From Acidobacteriota bacterium (GTDB lineage: Bacteria > Acidobacteriota > Terriglobia > Terriglobales > SCQP01), in the NCBI GenBank assembly GCA_004299485.1, contig SCQP01000002.1, forward strand, positions 62,001-126,000: 64,000 nt of DNA. Reading direction: 5' to 3'. Below the pieces are notes generated by a model, which made no database searches, had not been told where the DNA came from, and worked only from the letters and a program-made list of their open reading frames with translations. A program made the position numbers and the translations under genes. Shown in pieces: positions 17,948-26,872 of the stretch (the stretch's first letter is position 1; every line of letters begins with the position of its first letter).

Positions 17948-18565
17948 ATGGCGACTCATTTACAGCCTGCGGTTCCTTCGCCCGTGCCCGCGGATGAGAC
18001 GGAGCTGGTGGAGCGCGCGCAGGGTGGCGACCTGGCCGCTTTTGAAATTCTCCTGGGCCGCTACGAGCACCGCATTTACCGGCTGGCGCAGCGGATGATG
18101 GGCAATGATGCCGACGCCGAAGACGTGTTGCAGGAGACCTTTCTTAAGGTTTTTTCGCGATTGCGGCAGTTTCAGCGGGAATCGCGGCTGTATACCTGGA
18201 TCGTGCGGATCGCCGTCAATGAAGCGCTGATGAAGCTGAGGAAGCGGCGCGGGAACGTGGTTTCGCTCGATGAAGATATCCCTTCGGAGGAGGGAACCAT
18301 TAGCCGCGAGTTTGCCGATTGGCGGCCCGATCCGGAACAGCAGTATCAAAGCAGCGAGTTGGGAGCGATCCTGCAGAAATGCCTGGATGCGCTGACGCTA
18401 CCCTACCGGCTGGTGTTTCAGTTGCGCGATGTCGAAGAGTTATCAACGGCCGAGACCGCAGAGGCTTTGGGGATTAGTGAAGCGGCAGTAAAATCAAGAC
18501 TGCTGCGCGCCCGCTTGCAACTGCGGGAGAGGCTAGGCCGCCATTTCGGTGTGGAAGGAGCTTGA
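17948..18565 (+). CDS. RpoE-like ECF RNA polymerase sigma factor
   Basis: A 205-residue sigma-70 family factor with region 2 (GDLAAFEILLGRYEHRIYRLAQRMMGNDADAEDVLQETFLKVF, then YTWIVRIAVNEALMKLRKRR) and region 4 (LDALTLPYRLVFQLRDVEELSTAETAEALGISEAAVKSRLLRARLQLRERL). An acidic linker joins them. ATG 17948 is chosen because the frame upstream merely reads through the repeat. The next gene encodes a zinc-finger anti-sigma, so activity is probably controlled by sequestration. Confidence 0.93.
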   Translation: MATHLQPAVPSPVPADETELVERAQGGDLAAFEILLGRYEHRIYRLAQRMMGNDADAEDVLQETFLKVFSRLRQFQRESRLYTWIVRIAVNEALMKLRKRRGNVVSLDEDIPSEEGTISREFADWRPDPEQQYQSSELGAILQKCLDALTLPYRLVFQLRDVEELSTAETAEALGISEAAVKSRLLRARLQLRERLGRHFGVEGA

Positions 18566-18566
18566 C

Positions 18567-18812
18567 GTGGACTGCAGTACTTTTGTCGAGCACTTATGTG
18601 GGTATCTGGATGGGGAAACCAGCATTGAGCTGGTGCAGCATCTACACACCTGCCGCACGTGCCGCCAGCTTGCGGAAAGTTGCCAGGCGACCATTCGCTT
18701 CTATCGGGCCGAGCCCGCGCCCGAGTTGCCGGCCGCGATTCATCGGCGGGTTATGGATCATTTGGGCCGCCAGATGCCACCTTTCCGCCGTGGCACGCAT
18801 CCGAACAAATAG
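18567..18812 (+). CDS. Zinc-finger (ZAS) anti-sigma factor, short soluble form
   Basis: An 81-residue protein with the zinc anti-sigma signature HLHTCRTCRQLAES (H-x3-C-x2-C) preceded by CSTFVEHLCGYLDGETS. No transmembrane helix follows, so it would be cytoplasmic, unlike many anti-sigmas that relay envelope signals. GTG at 18567 is preferred because GGAG lies just upstream (18557-18560), inside the sigma gene end region; a GTG at 18549 is possible. It presumably binds the sigma factor encoded one base upstream. Confidence 0.82.
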   Translation: MDCSTFVEHLCGYLDGETSIELVQHLHTCRTCRQLAESCQATIRFYRAEPAPELPAAIHRRVMDHLGRQMPPFRRGTHPNK

Positions 18813-18823
18813 AGGGGTGTGCG

Positions 18824-19039
18824 ATGGCTTTTGTCGTTTTGGGATGTCCGCATAATCACCTGAGCTTTCCCATCGTGACCCATGAAGCGAACCCGCCGCG
18901 GCCGCCAGCGGGCCAACCCGAACCCCGCGCCCACGTTACCTGTCTCGATTGTGGTCGGGAGTTCTGGTACGACTGGAGCCGCATGCGCCGCCTCTCGGCG
19001 CGCGTGCCTATGGTTGCACAGCCGAACCGGGCGGCCTGA
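18824..19039 (+). CDS. Small Cys/His-rich protein of unknown function
   Basis: A 71-residue protein, MAFVVLGCPHNHLSFP then HVTCLDCGREFWYDWSRMR. Two Cys-containing clusters (CPHNH and CLDC) could bind zinc. The C-terminal CLDCGREFWYDW motif recurs as a conserved block in small acidobacterial proteins (from memory, not checked). It follows the anti-sigma gene by 11 bp and so probably belongs to the same transcript. It has no assignable function. Confidence 0.5.
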   Translation: MAFVVLGCPHNHLSFPIVTHEANPPRPPAGQPEPRAHVTCLDCGREFWYDWSRMRRLSARVPMVAQPNRAA

Positions 19040-19051
19040 GCGGCCGAGAAC

Positions 19052-21214
19052 TCATCCGGCTTCGGCAAGGCCGTAGCGGCGCTGCCAGCGCTGCTGGATG
19101 GCAGTGATGAGCGCGCGAAGTTGCTCACTGTTGGCCTGATCCAGGTAGCTCCGTGCCGCTGCGCGCGCGGTTTCCATCAGATCCTGGTCACGCACGGGCT
19201 CGGCGATCTGAAATGCCGGAATGCCGCTCTGCCGGGTGCCGAAGAATTCGCCCGGCCCGCGCAGTTTCAGATCTAATTCGGCCAAGGCGAAACCGTCGGT
19301 GGTGCGCGCGAGCGCCTGCAAGCGCTGGCGGGCGGTGGCGGTCTCGCCGTCGCCGTGCAGCAGGAAGCAATAGGCGGACTCGCGGTTAGCTCCGTGGGGC
19401 ATGGGGCGACCGACGCGACCGCGCAACTGATGAAGTTGCGCAAGGCCGAAGCGTTCGGCGTGCTCGATGACCATGAGGGTGGCATTGGGGACATCGACGC
19501 CGACTTCAATGACGGTGGTAGAGACGAGGGCCTGGAGCTTGCCGTCGCGAAAGGCATGCATGACGGCGTTTTTTTCTTCGGCCGGGAGGCGGCCGTGAAG
19601 CAGACCGATGTGTAGGTCGGGATAGAGCTTCCTCAGGCGGTCAAACATTGCCAGCGCGGGTTTGACTGCCAGAGTTTCTGACTCCTCGATGATGGGGTAG
19701 ACGAAATAGGCCTGACGTCCCGCCTGAATGCGCTTCCGCACAAATTCGTAGACTTCGGTGCAGCGGCGCTCGGCGACAACGCGCGTGGTTATAGGCCGCG
19801 CACCCGGCGGCGCTTCACGCAGGAAGCTGGCATCGAGATCGCCGTAAAGAGTCAAGGCCAGCGAGCGGGGAATCGGGGTGGCGGTCATGACCAGCACGTG
19901 AGCCGCCCATTCGCTGCCCGCGTCTTTATGCATCAAGTGAAAGCGCTGCAGGACGCCGAAGCGGTGCTGTTCGTCCACAATGACGAGGCCCAGGCGCGCG
20001 AAACGGAACCCGCCCTCGATCAGCGCATGTGTGCCGATCACCAGATGCGGTTGCATAGTGTTGGACTCGGCGCGGCGGCCGGCGGTAACGAGTTGTACCT
20101 GGTAATGCGGCAGGCGCTCGCGCGCGTAAAGGTAATGCTGCTCGGCGAGGATTTGCGTCGGCGCCATCAGCGCTACCTGGTAGCCGTTTTCGATGGCAAT
20201 GACGGCGGCCTCCAGCGCGACGATGGTTTTGCCACTGCCGACGTCACCCTGCAGCAAGCGGCGCATGGGGCGGCCGCTGCACAGGTCCGCAGCGATTTCG
20301 GCCAGCACCTGTTTTTGGCCGGCCGTCGGATGAAAGGGCAGCAGTTGCTTGATTTGTTCGCGGATGCGGCTGTTGAGCTGCATAGGCGCACCGTTTTGGC
20401 GTTGCCATTTGCGCCGCTTCAACTCCAGGCCGGCTTGCAGGAAAAATAGTTCCTCCAGAATCAGGCGCTGATGGCCGGGCGTGCGAGCCGACTCCAATTG
20501 TGCCAGGGGGACAGATTCGGAAGGAAAGTGGACCTGTTCCAGGGCAGTACGCCGATCGGGGAAATGCAGGTGCTGGCGAACTTCGGGCGGCAGGGGATCA
20601 GGCAAGGTTGCGGGCAGAGCGGCCAGCGCTGCATGCACCAGGCGCCGCAGGCGCGCGGAACCCAGGCCGGCAATGGCTTCATAAACCGGCACGATCCGGC
20701 CCAGCTTGAGTGAGGCGATGTGATCCTGGGCGGCCGGACTTGAAGCGAGGACCTCGAACTCTGGCTGGTGCAGCATGAGGCGGCCCTGCTCGCGCGTGAG
20801 CTTGCCGTAGAGCGCCAGGGTTTGGCCGGACTGAAAGCGATCACGCAGATAATCGGCGTGAAACCAGAGGCAGCGCAGCATGCCGGTGCCGTCGCCCACC
20901 AGCATCTCCAGGCGTGTCATGCCGCCACGGGTACGACTGAAGGCGAAGCTATGGATTTGGGCTACTACGACGGCGGGCTCACCCTCGCGCAACTCTCGCA
21001 CGGTTTGCCGGCGAGAGCGGTCTTCATAACGGAAGGGGAGTGTGGTGACGAGGTCATCCACGGTAAAGATTCCACGACTGGCGAGAATTTTGGCGACTTT
21101 CGGCCCTACCCCTTTGACGTACTGCACCATTTGGTGGCGCGGGGCCCCGCCCGGCTCCGAGCGCTCAGTCGTAGGACTGAGGGTCGAATTTTGCACAGGG
21201 GTGAAATCCGGCAT
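19052..21214 (-). CDS. recG: ATP-dependent DNA helicase RecG
   Basis: A 720-residue superfamily 2 helicase that reverses stalled replication forks. An N-terminal wedge/OB domain (VKGVGPKVAKILASRGIFTVDDLVTTLPFRYEDR) is followed by Walker A GDVGSGKT, DEQH box IVDEQHRFGV, TATPIPRSLALTLYGDLD, LHGRLPAEEK and the motif VI block HQLRGRVGR. Length is normal. It is divergent from the secretin gene with only 24 bp between start codons, so promoters must overlap the coding 5-prime ends or lie upstream. Confidence 0.96.
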   Translation of the reverse strand: MPDFTPVQNSTLSPTTERSEPGGAPRHQMVQYVKGVGPKVAKILASRGIFTVDDLVTTLPFRYEDRSRRQTVRELREGEPAVVVAQIHSFAFSRTRGGMTRLEMLVGDGTGMLRCLWFHADYLRDRFQSGQTLALYGKLTREQGRLMLHQPEFEVLASSPAAQDHIASLKLGRIVPVYEAIAGLGSARLRRLVHAALAALPATLPDPLPPEVRQHLHFPDRRTALEQVHFPSESVPLAQLESARTPGHQRLILEELFFLQAGLELKRRKWQRQNGAPMQLNSRIREQIKQLLPFHPTAGQKQVLAEIAADLCSGRPMRRLLQGDVGSGKTIVALEAAVIAIENGYQVALMAPTQILAEQHYLYARERLPHYQVQLVTAGRRAESNTMQPHLVIGTHALIEGGFRFARLGLVIVDEQHRFGVLQRFHLMHKDAGSEWAAHVLVMTATPIPRSLALTLYGDLDASFLREAPPGARPITTRVVAERRCTEVYEFVRKRIQAGRQAYFVYPIIEESETLAVKPALAMFDRLRKLYPDLHIGLLHGRLPAEEKNAVMHAFRDGKLQALVSTTVIEVGVDVPNATLMVIEHAERFGLAQLHQLRGRVGRPMPHGANRESAYCFLLHGDGETATARQRLQALARTTDGFALAELDLKLRGPGEFFGTRQSGIPAFQIAEPVRDQDLMETARAAARSYLDQANSEQLRALITAIQQRWQRRYGLAEAG

Positions 21215-21238
21215 GGGGTTAACTATAATGGCACCCTC

Positions 21239-23062
21239 ATGAGAGTAGGAAGGTACAAAGCGGTGCTGGTTGTGGCACTACTGGTGGGCGTTGCAGTTTC
21301 GGCGACTCCGCCCAACGGCAGTTTGAAAAAAGCCACAGCGGCGGCCGAGGCGGGTCAGCTCGACAAGGCGTATTTGCTGGCGAAGCAGGAAGCGGAAGCG
21401 CATCCGCAAAATCAGGAGCTGCGCGCCGCGAGCGAGCTGCTGCGCGCGCGTGTGGTTTTGACTCATCTGCAGAGCGGCCGCGCGCTGGCGGATGCGGGCA
21501 AGCATAGCGAGGCGGCGGCGCAGTATCGCGCAGCGCTGGAGATCGATCCGGCGAGCGCGGATGCGCGCGCGGGGCTGGCGGCGCAGTACGCGGCGCAATA
21601 TCCCGCGGCTACTTCTCCGAAACCGATCCCGATTGCGATGCGCGTGGAGCGAGCGGCGCCACCGATCAATCTGCTGCCGAAGACGAGACGGCAATCGTTT
21701 CATTTCCGCACCGGCTTGCGGCACGTGATCGCACAGATCGCCAGCGCCTATGGGCTGTCCGCGCTGGTCGCCAACGACGTTCCGAATACGAACATTCATC
21801 TGGATGTGACCGACGCCACCTTTGCGCAGGCGATGACTGCGCTGCGGGCGGTGAGCGGACTAAGCTGGATTCCGCTTGACACCCACACGTTGTATGTAGG
21901 AACGGAAGGCGAGCTGCACGACCTGCAGCCGTTTGCACAGCGCACGTATTACCTGCCGTGGGTTCCCAGCACCGCGGACTTGCAGCAGATCAGCAACGTG
22001 GTGCGCACCATGCTGGGCGTGCAGGACATTACGGTTGCCAGCGCCGATCAGGCGTTGGTGTTGCGCGCCCGGCCCGAGCAGCTCGATGCGGTCGAGAAGC
22101 TGTTGCTGGATATGCGCGGCCAGCCGGGCGAGGTGCTCTTGCAGGTGCGCATTGTCGAGCTGAACGCCACCACCTCGCACGCACTGGGGGTGTCGATACC
22201 GAGCCAGTTCACCATGTTTGCGCTGGGGCCGTTACTGTCGCAGCTTCAGCAGAGCGGCGGGCTGTCGCAGAACATCCTCAATCTATTTCAGCAGGGCGGA
22301 CTCAACGCGGTGCTGAATTCCGGGCTGCTATCCCCGAGCGCGCTGGCAGGAGCGCAGTCGTTGCTGCCGACGCTACTGAAGAATCCATTTGTGGTGTTTG
22401 GCGGCGGAGCGACACTGATGGCACTTTCGGTGCCCAATCTTACGGCCAGCCTCAACCAGTCGAGCAACAGCACGGCGACGCTCGAAACGGCGCTGCTGCG
22501 CGCCAATAGCGGTCAGCCGGCGGAGCTGCAAATCGGCGAGAAATTTCCGGTCATCAACGCCTCGTTTGCGCCGATATCCCTGAATCCGGCGCTGGAGAAA
22601 ATCATCGGCAGCAACACCTTTCGCGAGCCGTTTCCGTCGTTCACGTTTGAAAATATAGGTCTGGACGCAAAGGTAACGCCATTTGTCGCTGCGAACGGCA
22701 ATATCCGCCTGCAAATGGACATCACCGCCAGCGCGCTGACCGGCGCGACCAATAACGATATTCCGATTATCGGAAACCGCCATCTCACGACGGCGGTGAA
22801 CCTGAAAGACAATGACCCGGTGCTGGTGGCCGGGCTGTTGAACCGGCAGGAAATGCGCTCGCTGGCTGGGCTGCCGGGGCTTTCGGCGCTGCCCGGCTTT
22901 GGACGGCTGTTCTCAACCGAGAATCTGCAGACCGGCAACGATCAGTTGGCGTTGATCATTACGCCGCATCTGGTGCGACTGCCGGAGCATCAATCGAGCG
23001 CGACCTGGCTGCCGTCGAACTTCGGCAGCGCCACCGGACTGCGCGGAGCGGGCAATCACTAG
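21239..23062 (+). CDS. TPR-containing secretin (GspD/PilQ family)
   Basis: A 607-residue outer-membrane secretin. A signal peptide (AVLVVALLVGVAVSA) leads to a TPR-like region (residues 30-120, AYLLAKQEAEAHPQNQEL and SEAAAQYRAALEIDPASADA), an STN-like N domain (GLRHVIAQIASAYGLSALV), a secretin N1 module (ISNVVRTMLGVQDITVASADQALVLRA) and the secretin core ending LAGLPGLSALPGFGRLFSTENLQTGNDQLALIITPHLVR. TPR fusions are common in acidobacterial secretins, which usually serve type IV pili or type II secretion; no other pilus gene is present here. The ATG at 21239 starts the signal peptide. Confidence 0.88.
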   Translation: MRVGRYKAVLVVALLVGVAVSATPPNGSLKKATAAAEAGQLDKAYLLAKQEAEAHPQNQELRAASELLRARVVLTHLQSGRALADAGKHSEAAAQYRAALEIDPASADARAGLAAQYAAQYPAATSPKPIPIAMRVERAAPPINLLPKTRRQSFHFRTGLRHVIAQIASAYGLSALVANDVPNTNIHLDVTDATFAQAMTALRAVSGLSWIPLDTHTLYVGTEGELHDLQPFAQRTYYLPWVPSTADLQQISNVVRTMLGVQDITVASADQALVLRARPEQLDAVEKLLLDMRGQPGEVLLQVRIVELNATTSHALGVSIPSQFTMFALGPLLSQLQQSGGLSQNILNLFQQGGLNAVLNSGLLSPSALAGAQSLLPTLLKNPFVVFGGGATLMALSVPNLTASLNQSSNSTATLETALLRANSGQPAELQIGEKFPVINASFAPISLNPALEKIIGSNTFREPFPSFTFENIGLDAKVTPFVAANGNIRLQMDITASALTGATNNDIPIIGNRHLTTAVNLKDNDPVLVAGLLNRQEMRSLAGLPGLSALPGFGRLFSTENLQTGNDQLALIITPHLVRLPEHQSSATWLPSNFGSATGLRGAGNH

Positions 23063-23068
23063 GTCTGG

Positions 23069-24391
23069 TTACATCGCCTCGTTCTTGTAGACTTTGCCGC
23101 CTTTCATCACGAACTGGACGTGTTCCAGCAGCTTGATGTTCTGGAGCGGGTTGCCCCTGACGCCGACGATATCGGCGTATTTGCCCACGTCGAGCGAACC
23201 GAGATCTTTGGCGTCGCGGACGAGTTCAGCGCCGTTGATGGTTCCGGCTTGAATGGCCTCGATCGGTGACATGCCGAAGTGCACCATCCAGTAAAATTCC
23301 TGACTTTGGGTGCCGTGCGGGAAGGGGCCGACATCGGACCCCATGGCCATGGGCACGCCTGCGGCCAGTTGTTTGCGAAACTCGCGCGCTTTGTATTCGA
23401 CCAAGGGATCGGGACCACCGGGGCCACCGAGGGCTTTACTGTGAAAAGCAATGAAGACGGTGAAGGTGGGCACGGCGAAGATATGCTTCTGGACCATGAG
23501 TTTCATGGTCTCGGGAGAGAGTTGCGTGGCGTGTTCGATGGAGGCCACGCCGGCCTGGGCGGCGAAGAGCGTGCCGGGCTCGCCCTGATCATGCACGCAG
23601 ACGAAGGTGCCGAGGCGCGCGGCCTCTTGCACGGCTGCGGCGAGTTGCGGCTCAGTGAATTGGTACGGCGTATGGAAGACGCCGTTGTGGAATTCGTCGT
23701 GGCCAGTCTCGTAAATTTTGACGAAGGTTGAGCCTTCATAATGCTGCCGGCGGATGGTCTCGATGAGTTGGGTGGTACCGGTCACCATGTCGGCGTTTTG
23801 CGGAATGATGATGGCAGGGTTGTAGCCGTAGATGGCTTCGTGGCCGCCGATGATGGAGATAGCCATGCCGGAAACCCAGAGGCGCGGGCCGGGGATGGCG
23901 CCGTCGTTGATCATCCGGCGCAGCGCGGTATCGGCGTTGCCGGCGCCTTCGGTGCCCATATCTTTTTCGGTCGTGAAGCCCGCCATGAGGTCCTGCTTCG
24001 CCTGGATGGTGGCGATGATAGTGCGCAGGGCGACGGACTCATGAATCGTCTGTCCGGCCTCGTCGGGCGCGTGGCCGGGCGCCATGGGGTGCAGGAACAT
24101 GTGCACGTGGCTATCAATCAGGCCCGGCAGCAGAGTGAGGTTGCCGAGATTGAGCACTTTCACGCCGGCCGGGGCAGTCACGTTGGCGCCGAGGGCGGCG
24201 ATGCGGCCATTTTCGACCAGGATGCGGGCAGGCCGCGTGTACTGGCCATTGTGGACGTTGAGCATGGCCGCGGCCTCGACCAGCACCGGCGGCGGAGGCG
24301 CAGGGGTTTGGAGAAATTGCGCCCCGGCCATCCCGGAGCCGGTAAGGACTAAGGCGGCAGTCAGACAGAGTGCGAGGGTGCGGGTACGCAT
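23069..24391 (-). CDS. Exported metal-dependent amidohydrolase
   Basis: A 440-residue amidohydrolase-superfamily enzyme (imidazolonepropionase-like group) with a signal peptide (ALCLTAALVLTGSGMAGAQ), so it acts in the periplasm or outside. Metal-binding motifs are SHVHMFLHP (HxH), a Lys-containing FVKIYETGHDE segment, CVHDQGEPG, SIEHATQLS and the catalytic Asp in MGSDVGPFPHG. Such secreted acidobacterial enzymes are usually annotated as peptidase- or prolidase-like; the substrate cannot be read. It is convergent with the secretin gene (6-bp gap). Confidence 0.88.
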   Translation of the reverse strand: MRTRTLALCLTAALVLTGSGMAGAQFLQTPAPPPPVLVEAAAMLNVHNGQYTRPARILVENGRIAALGANVTAPAGVKVLNLGNLTLLPGLIDSHVHMFLHPMAPGHAPDEAGQTIHESVALRTIIATIQAKQDLMAGFTTEKDMGTEGAGNADTALRRMINDGAIPGPRLWVSGMAISIIGGHEAIYGYNPAIIIPQNADMVTGTTQLIETIRRQHYEGSTFVKIYETGHDEFHNGVFHTPYQFTEPQLAAAVQEAARLGTFVCVHDQGEPGTLFAAQAGVASIEHATQLSPETMKLMVQKHIFAVPTFTVFIAFHSKALGGPGGPDPLVEYKAREFRKQLAAGVPMAMGSDVGPFPHGTQSQEFYWMVHFGMSPIEAIQAGTINGAELVRDAKDLGSLDVGKYADIVGVRGNPLQNIKLLEHVQFVMKGGKVYKNEAM

Positions 24392-24447
24392 GTCGCGTAG
24401 TATGAGCCGAATCGGCCTCCAGCTTCAACTTCTGTTAGAGTCATTCC

Positions 24448-24882
24448 ATGGCCGCTGCCAGCATTGCCGATCGCTTCCGCCCGGTGGGCCTGACGCTATT
24501 GCGTCTGACGACTGGGGTAGTGTTTCTGTATCACGGGTTGGCAAAGGTCAATGACTTTCACCAGTGGACGCAGAACTTTACCCACATGGGCTTCCCGGGA
24601 GGCGTGGCCTATTTTATTGGACCGCTGGAGGTGGTCGGCGGCATTCTGCTAATCCTGGGGCTTTTTAGCCGCGTGTTCGGATTGCTGCTGGCGGGGGAGA
24701 TGCTGACGGCGCTGCTCAAGGTGCATTTGCCGGCGACGAAAATCACGAATGTCCCGGGGCTCAATCCGCCTATGATGCTGTCGGCGATGGCGTTCGTCAT
24801 CTTCTGTTACGGCGGCGGGCCGGTGTCGCTGGACCGGCTGCGCTCGGGCCGTCCGCGGGCGAAAAAGGCTGCGGCCGGTTAA
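24448..24882 (+). CDS. DoxX-family membrane protein
   Basis: A 144-residue protein with four hydrophobic helices. TGVVFLYHGLAKVNDFHQW and FPGGVAYFIGPLEVVGGILLILGLFSRVFGLLLAGEMLTAL are the typical DoxX blocks (helix 1 with HGxxK, then the GxxE helix). DoxX proteins are linked to redox or respiratory-membrane functions, but the role here is unknown. It lies in opposite orientation to the hydrogenase locus that begins 280 bp away and to the amidohydrolase upstream. Confidence 0.85.
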   Translation: MAAASIADRFRPVGLTLLRLTTGVVFLYHGLAKVNDFHQWTQNFTHMGFPGGVAYFIGPLEVVGGILLILGLFSRVFGLLLAGEMLTALLKVHLPATKITNVPGLNPPMMLSAMAFVIFCYGGGPVSLDRLRSGRPRAKKAAAG

Positions 24883-25163
24883 AGCGGGAATACCAGGCGT
24901 GCAGGCCGAAATAGTGGTCGCGGTGAAAAAACAACACTATTGTTGTTAGATTTTGAAGTGTTCGGCGCGATCGGCAAGTAAAGCGTCCGCGTTTGCAGCA
25001 GAAAGAGCGGACTAAGCAAAGGCGCCGGGTTCAAGGGGACGCCGGCGCCGCAGTCACCAAAGCCACCGCAGCAGCATCTGACGCTCGCGCACCCGAAATA
25101 CGCTTGCGCTGTGTAGAAGCGCGAACAAGAGCGTCAGAATGGCGGCAGACCGCACCACAGCGG
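24883..25163. other. Intergenic region with three inverted repeats
   Basis: This 281-bp gene-free stretch lies between the convergent doxX and hydrogenase-operon nickel permease genes. It contains three perfect inverted repeats: AACAACA/TGTTGTT with a 4-nt loop (24930-24947, AT-rich in a GC-rich genome), GGCGCCGG/CCGGCGCC (25021-25028 and 25042-25049) and CTGACGCTC/GAGCGTCAG (25078-25086 and 25129-25137). None is followed by a clear U tract, so they are not textbook intrinsic terminators, but they could end the two transcripts. No ORF or tRNA is seen. Confidence 0.6.
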
Positions 25164-26201
25164 CTATAGGATGGCGCGCGGCGAGGGGGAATTGTCAAGC
25201 GGTCCGGCGGTGTCGAGGCGCTGCCACTTGTAGATGGCGATGGCGATGAGCCAGCTCACGACGAACAGGCCGATGATGGCGTAGCCGACGGTTCCGAAGT
25301 GTTGGTTGATGGTGCCGAGGGCGGCCCAGAAGCGGCCGCCGAGATGCATCTCATTGCCAAACAGGCCGAGAGCCTCGACGCCGCCGACCGCGAGGGCCAC
25401 GAGAGCGGAAATCGCGGTGATGGTCAGGTTGTAAAAGAGCTTGCGGACCGGTTTGGCGAAGGCCCAGCCGTAGGCGCCTACCATGAGGACACCGTCGGAA
25501 CTATCGACCAGGGCCATGCCGGCGGTGAACAGGGCGGGGAAGACCAGCACGGCGGTAAGCGACAGGCCTTTGGCGGCTTCGGCGGCGGCGATGCCGAGCA
25601 GGCCGATTTCGGTTGCGGTATCGAAGCCGAGGCCGAACAGCAAGCCGAGCGGATACATGCCGAGGCTGGAGCGGATCATGCCGAACATGGGACGGAACAG
25701 GCGCGCGAGGATGCCTCCGCCGGCAGTAAGCAGCGAGACGTCTTCTTCCTGGTAGCTGCCACCGGCACGGACGCGGCGAAAGGCGCGGTGTACGGAATGC
25801 CAGACCATGAGGTTCACGACGGCGATGGCGAACAGAAACAGCGCCGAGAGCGAAGTGCCCACTACACCACCGATAACTTGCAGCTCGCCTATACGCCCTT
25901 GCAGCGCGAGGGTGGCGCCGGCGATGGCGCCAGCGCCGATAAAGACCACCGTCGAATGGCCGAGGGAGAACCACATGCCCACGGTTACGGGCTGCTGGCG
26001 TTCCTGCATGAGCTTGCGGGTGACGTTGTCGATGGCAGCGATGTGATCGGCATCGACGGCATGGCGTAAGCCGAGGCTGTAGGCGACGAGGGCCGTTCCG
26101 AGGAGCACGGGATAGTGACGGAAGACAACGACGGCCCAGACCCAGGCGGCGAGGTTGCCGGCAACGAGACCGGCGTACAGGGTGCGGATGCGAGGTTTCA
26201 T
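25164..26201 (-). CDS. NiCoT-family nickel/cobalt permease
   Basis: A 345-residue polytopic membrane transporter of the HoxN/NixA/NicT type. The family signature RHAVDADHIAAIDNVTRKLM (H-x4-DHI on helix 2) and the second signature GLGFDTATEIGLL are present, together with SLGHSTVVF. It is the last gene of the hydrogenase operon and overlaps the hypB stop as ATGA. Importing Ni(II) for the [NiFe] centre is the obvious role from context. Confidence 0.95.
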   Translation of the reverse strand: MKPRIRTLYAGLVAGNLAAWVWAVVVFRHYPVLLGTALVAYSLGLRHAVDADHIAAIDNVTRKLMQERQQPVTVGMWFSLGHSTVVFIGAGAIAGATLALQGRIGELQVIGGVVGTSLSALFLFAIAVVNLMVWHSVHRAFRRVRAGGSYQEEDVSLLTAGGGILARLFRPMFGMIRSSLGMYPLGLLFGLGFDTATEIGLLGIAAAEAAKGLSLTAVLVFPALFTAGMALVDSSDGVLMVGAYGWAFAKPVRKLFYNLTITAISALVALAVGGVEALGLFGNEMHLGGRFWAALGTINQHFGTVGYAIIGLFVVSWLIAIAIYKWQRLDTAGPLDNSPSPRAIL

Positions 26202-26872
26202 GCGGTCGTGCCCGCACCGACCATCAGGTGCTCGAGCGCAGGCAACCCGGCGCCGCTGCGCGCCGAGACTTCGCAGATGCGCATGCCCGGGCGGACAGCC
26301 TCGATGTTGCGACGCAACAGGGCGAGATCGCAGCCGGCCGGTTCGGCCAGATCCAGCTTGGTGATAACAGCGACGTCGGCCGTGTTGAAGATGGTGGGAT
26401 ATTTGAGCGGCTTGTCTTCGCCTTCGGTGACGGAGGCGAGTACCAGGCGCAGGTCTTCGCCGAGATCGTAGCCGGAGGGACAGACGAGGTTGCCGACATT
26501 TTCGATCAGCAGGAGATTGAGCGCGTTCAGGTCCCAGTCAGCAAGAGCGGCATCGATCATGCGGGCTTCGAGATGGCAGAGAGTTCCGGTGTTGATCTGT
26601 CGGACAGGGGCGCCGGCGCCGGCGAGGCGGCGGGCATCGTTTTCGGTGGCGAGATCACCGACCAAGGTGGCGACGCACGCGCGCTGGCGCAAGCGCGGCA
26701 GCAGAGCCTGCAGGAGCGTGGTTTTGCCGGCGCCGGGGCTGGAGACGAGGCTGACGACGCGCACGCCAGCGGCGTGAAAGCGCTCGCGCAGGGCGCGGGC
26801 ACGCATGTCGTTATCGCGCAGCAGATTGCGCCGGACTTCGATGATGCGGGGGAGCGTGGGTGGCATCGTCAT
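26198..26872 (-). CDS. hypB: Hydrogenase nickel-insertion GTPase HypB
   Basis: A 224-residue SIMIBI GTPase that loads nickel into the hydrogenase large subunit. Motifs seen: P-loop SSPGAGKTTLL, DLATENDARRL, the metal-binding NTGTLCHLEARMI (Cys-His pair), IENVGNLVCPSGYDLGED and the guanine-binding region VITKLDLAE. The N-terminus lacks both the CxxCGC nickel motif and a His-rich stretch, as in short HypB forms, so it stores no nickel. The start at 26872 (MTMPPTLPRIIEV) has GGAGGT just upstream and lies inside the end of hypA, a 62-bp overlap. Confidence 0.94.
   Translation of the reverse strand: MTMPPTLPRIIEVRRNLLRDNDMRARALRERFHAAGVRVVSLVSSPGAGKTTLLQALLPRLRQRACVATLVGDLATENDARRLAGAGAPVRQINTGTLCHLEARMIDAALADWDLNALNLLLIENVGNLVCPSGYDLGEDLRLVLASVTEGEDKPLKYPTIFNTADVAVITKLDLAEPAGCDLALLRRNIEAVRPGMRICEVSARSGAGLPALEHLMVGAGTTA

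Noticed and set aside
24883-25163. A nickel riboswitch controlling the nickel permease
   Set aside because: The region lies downstream, not upstream, of the permease gene, and I cannot draw the expected four-helix fold.
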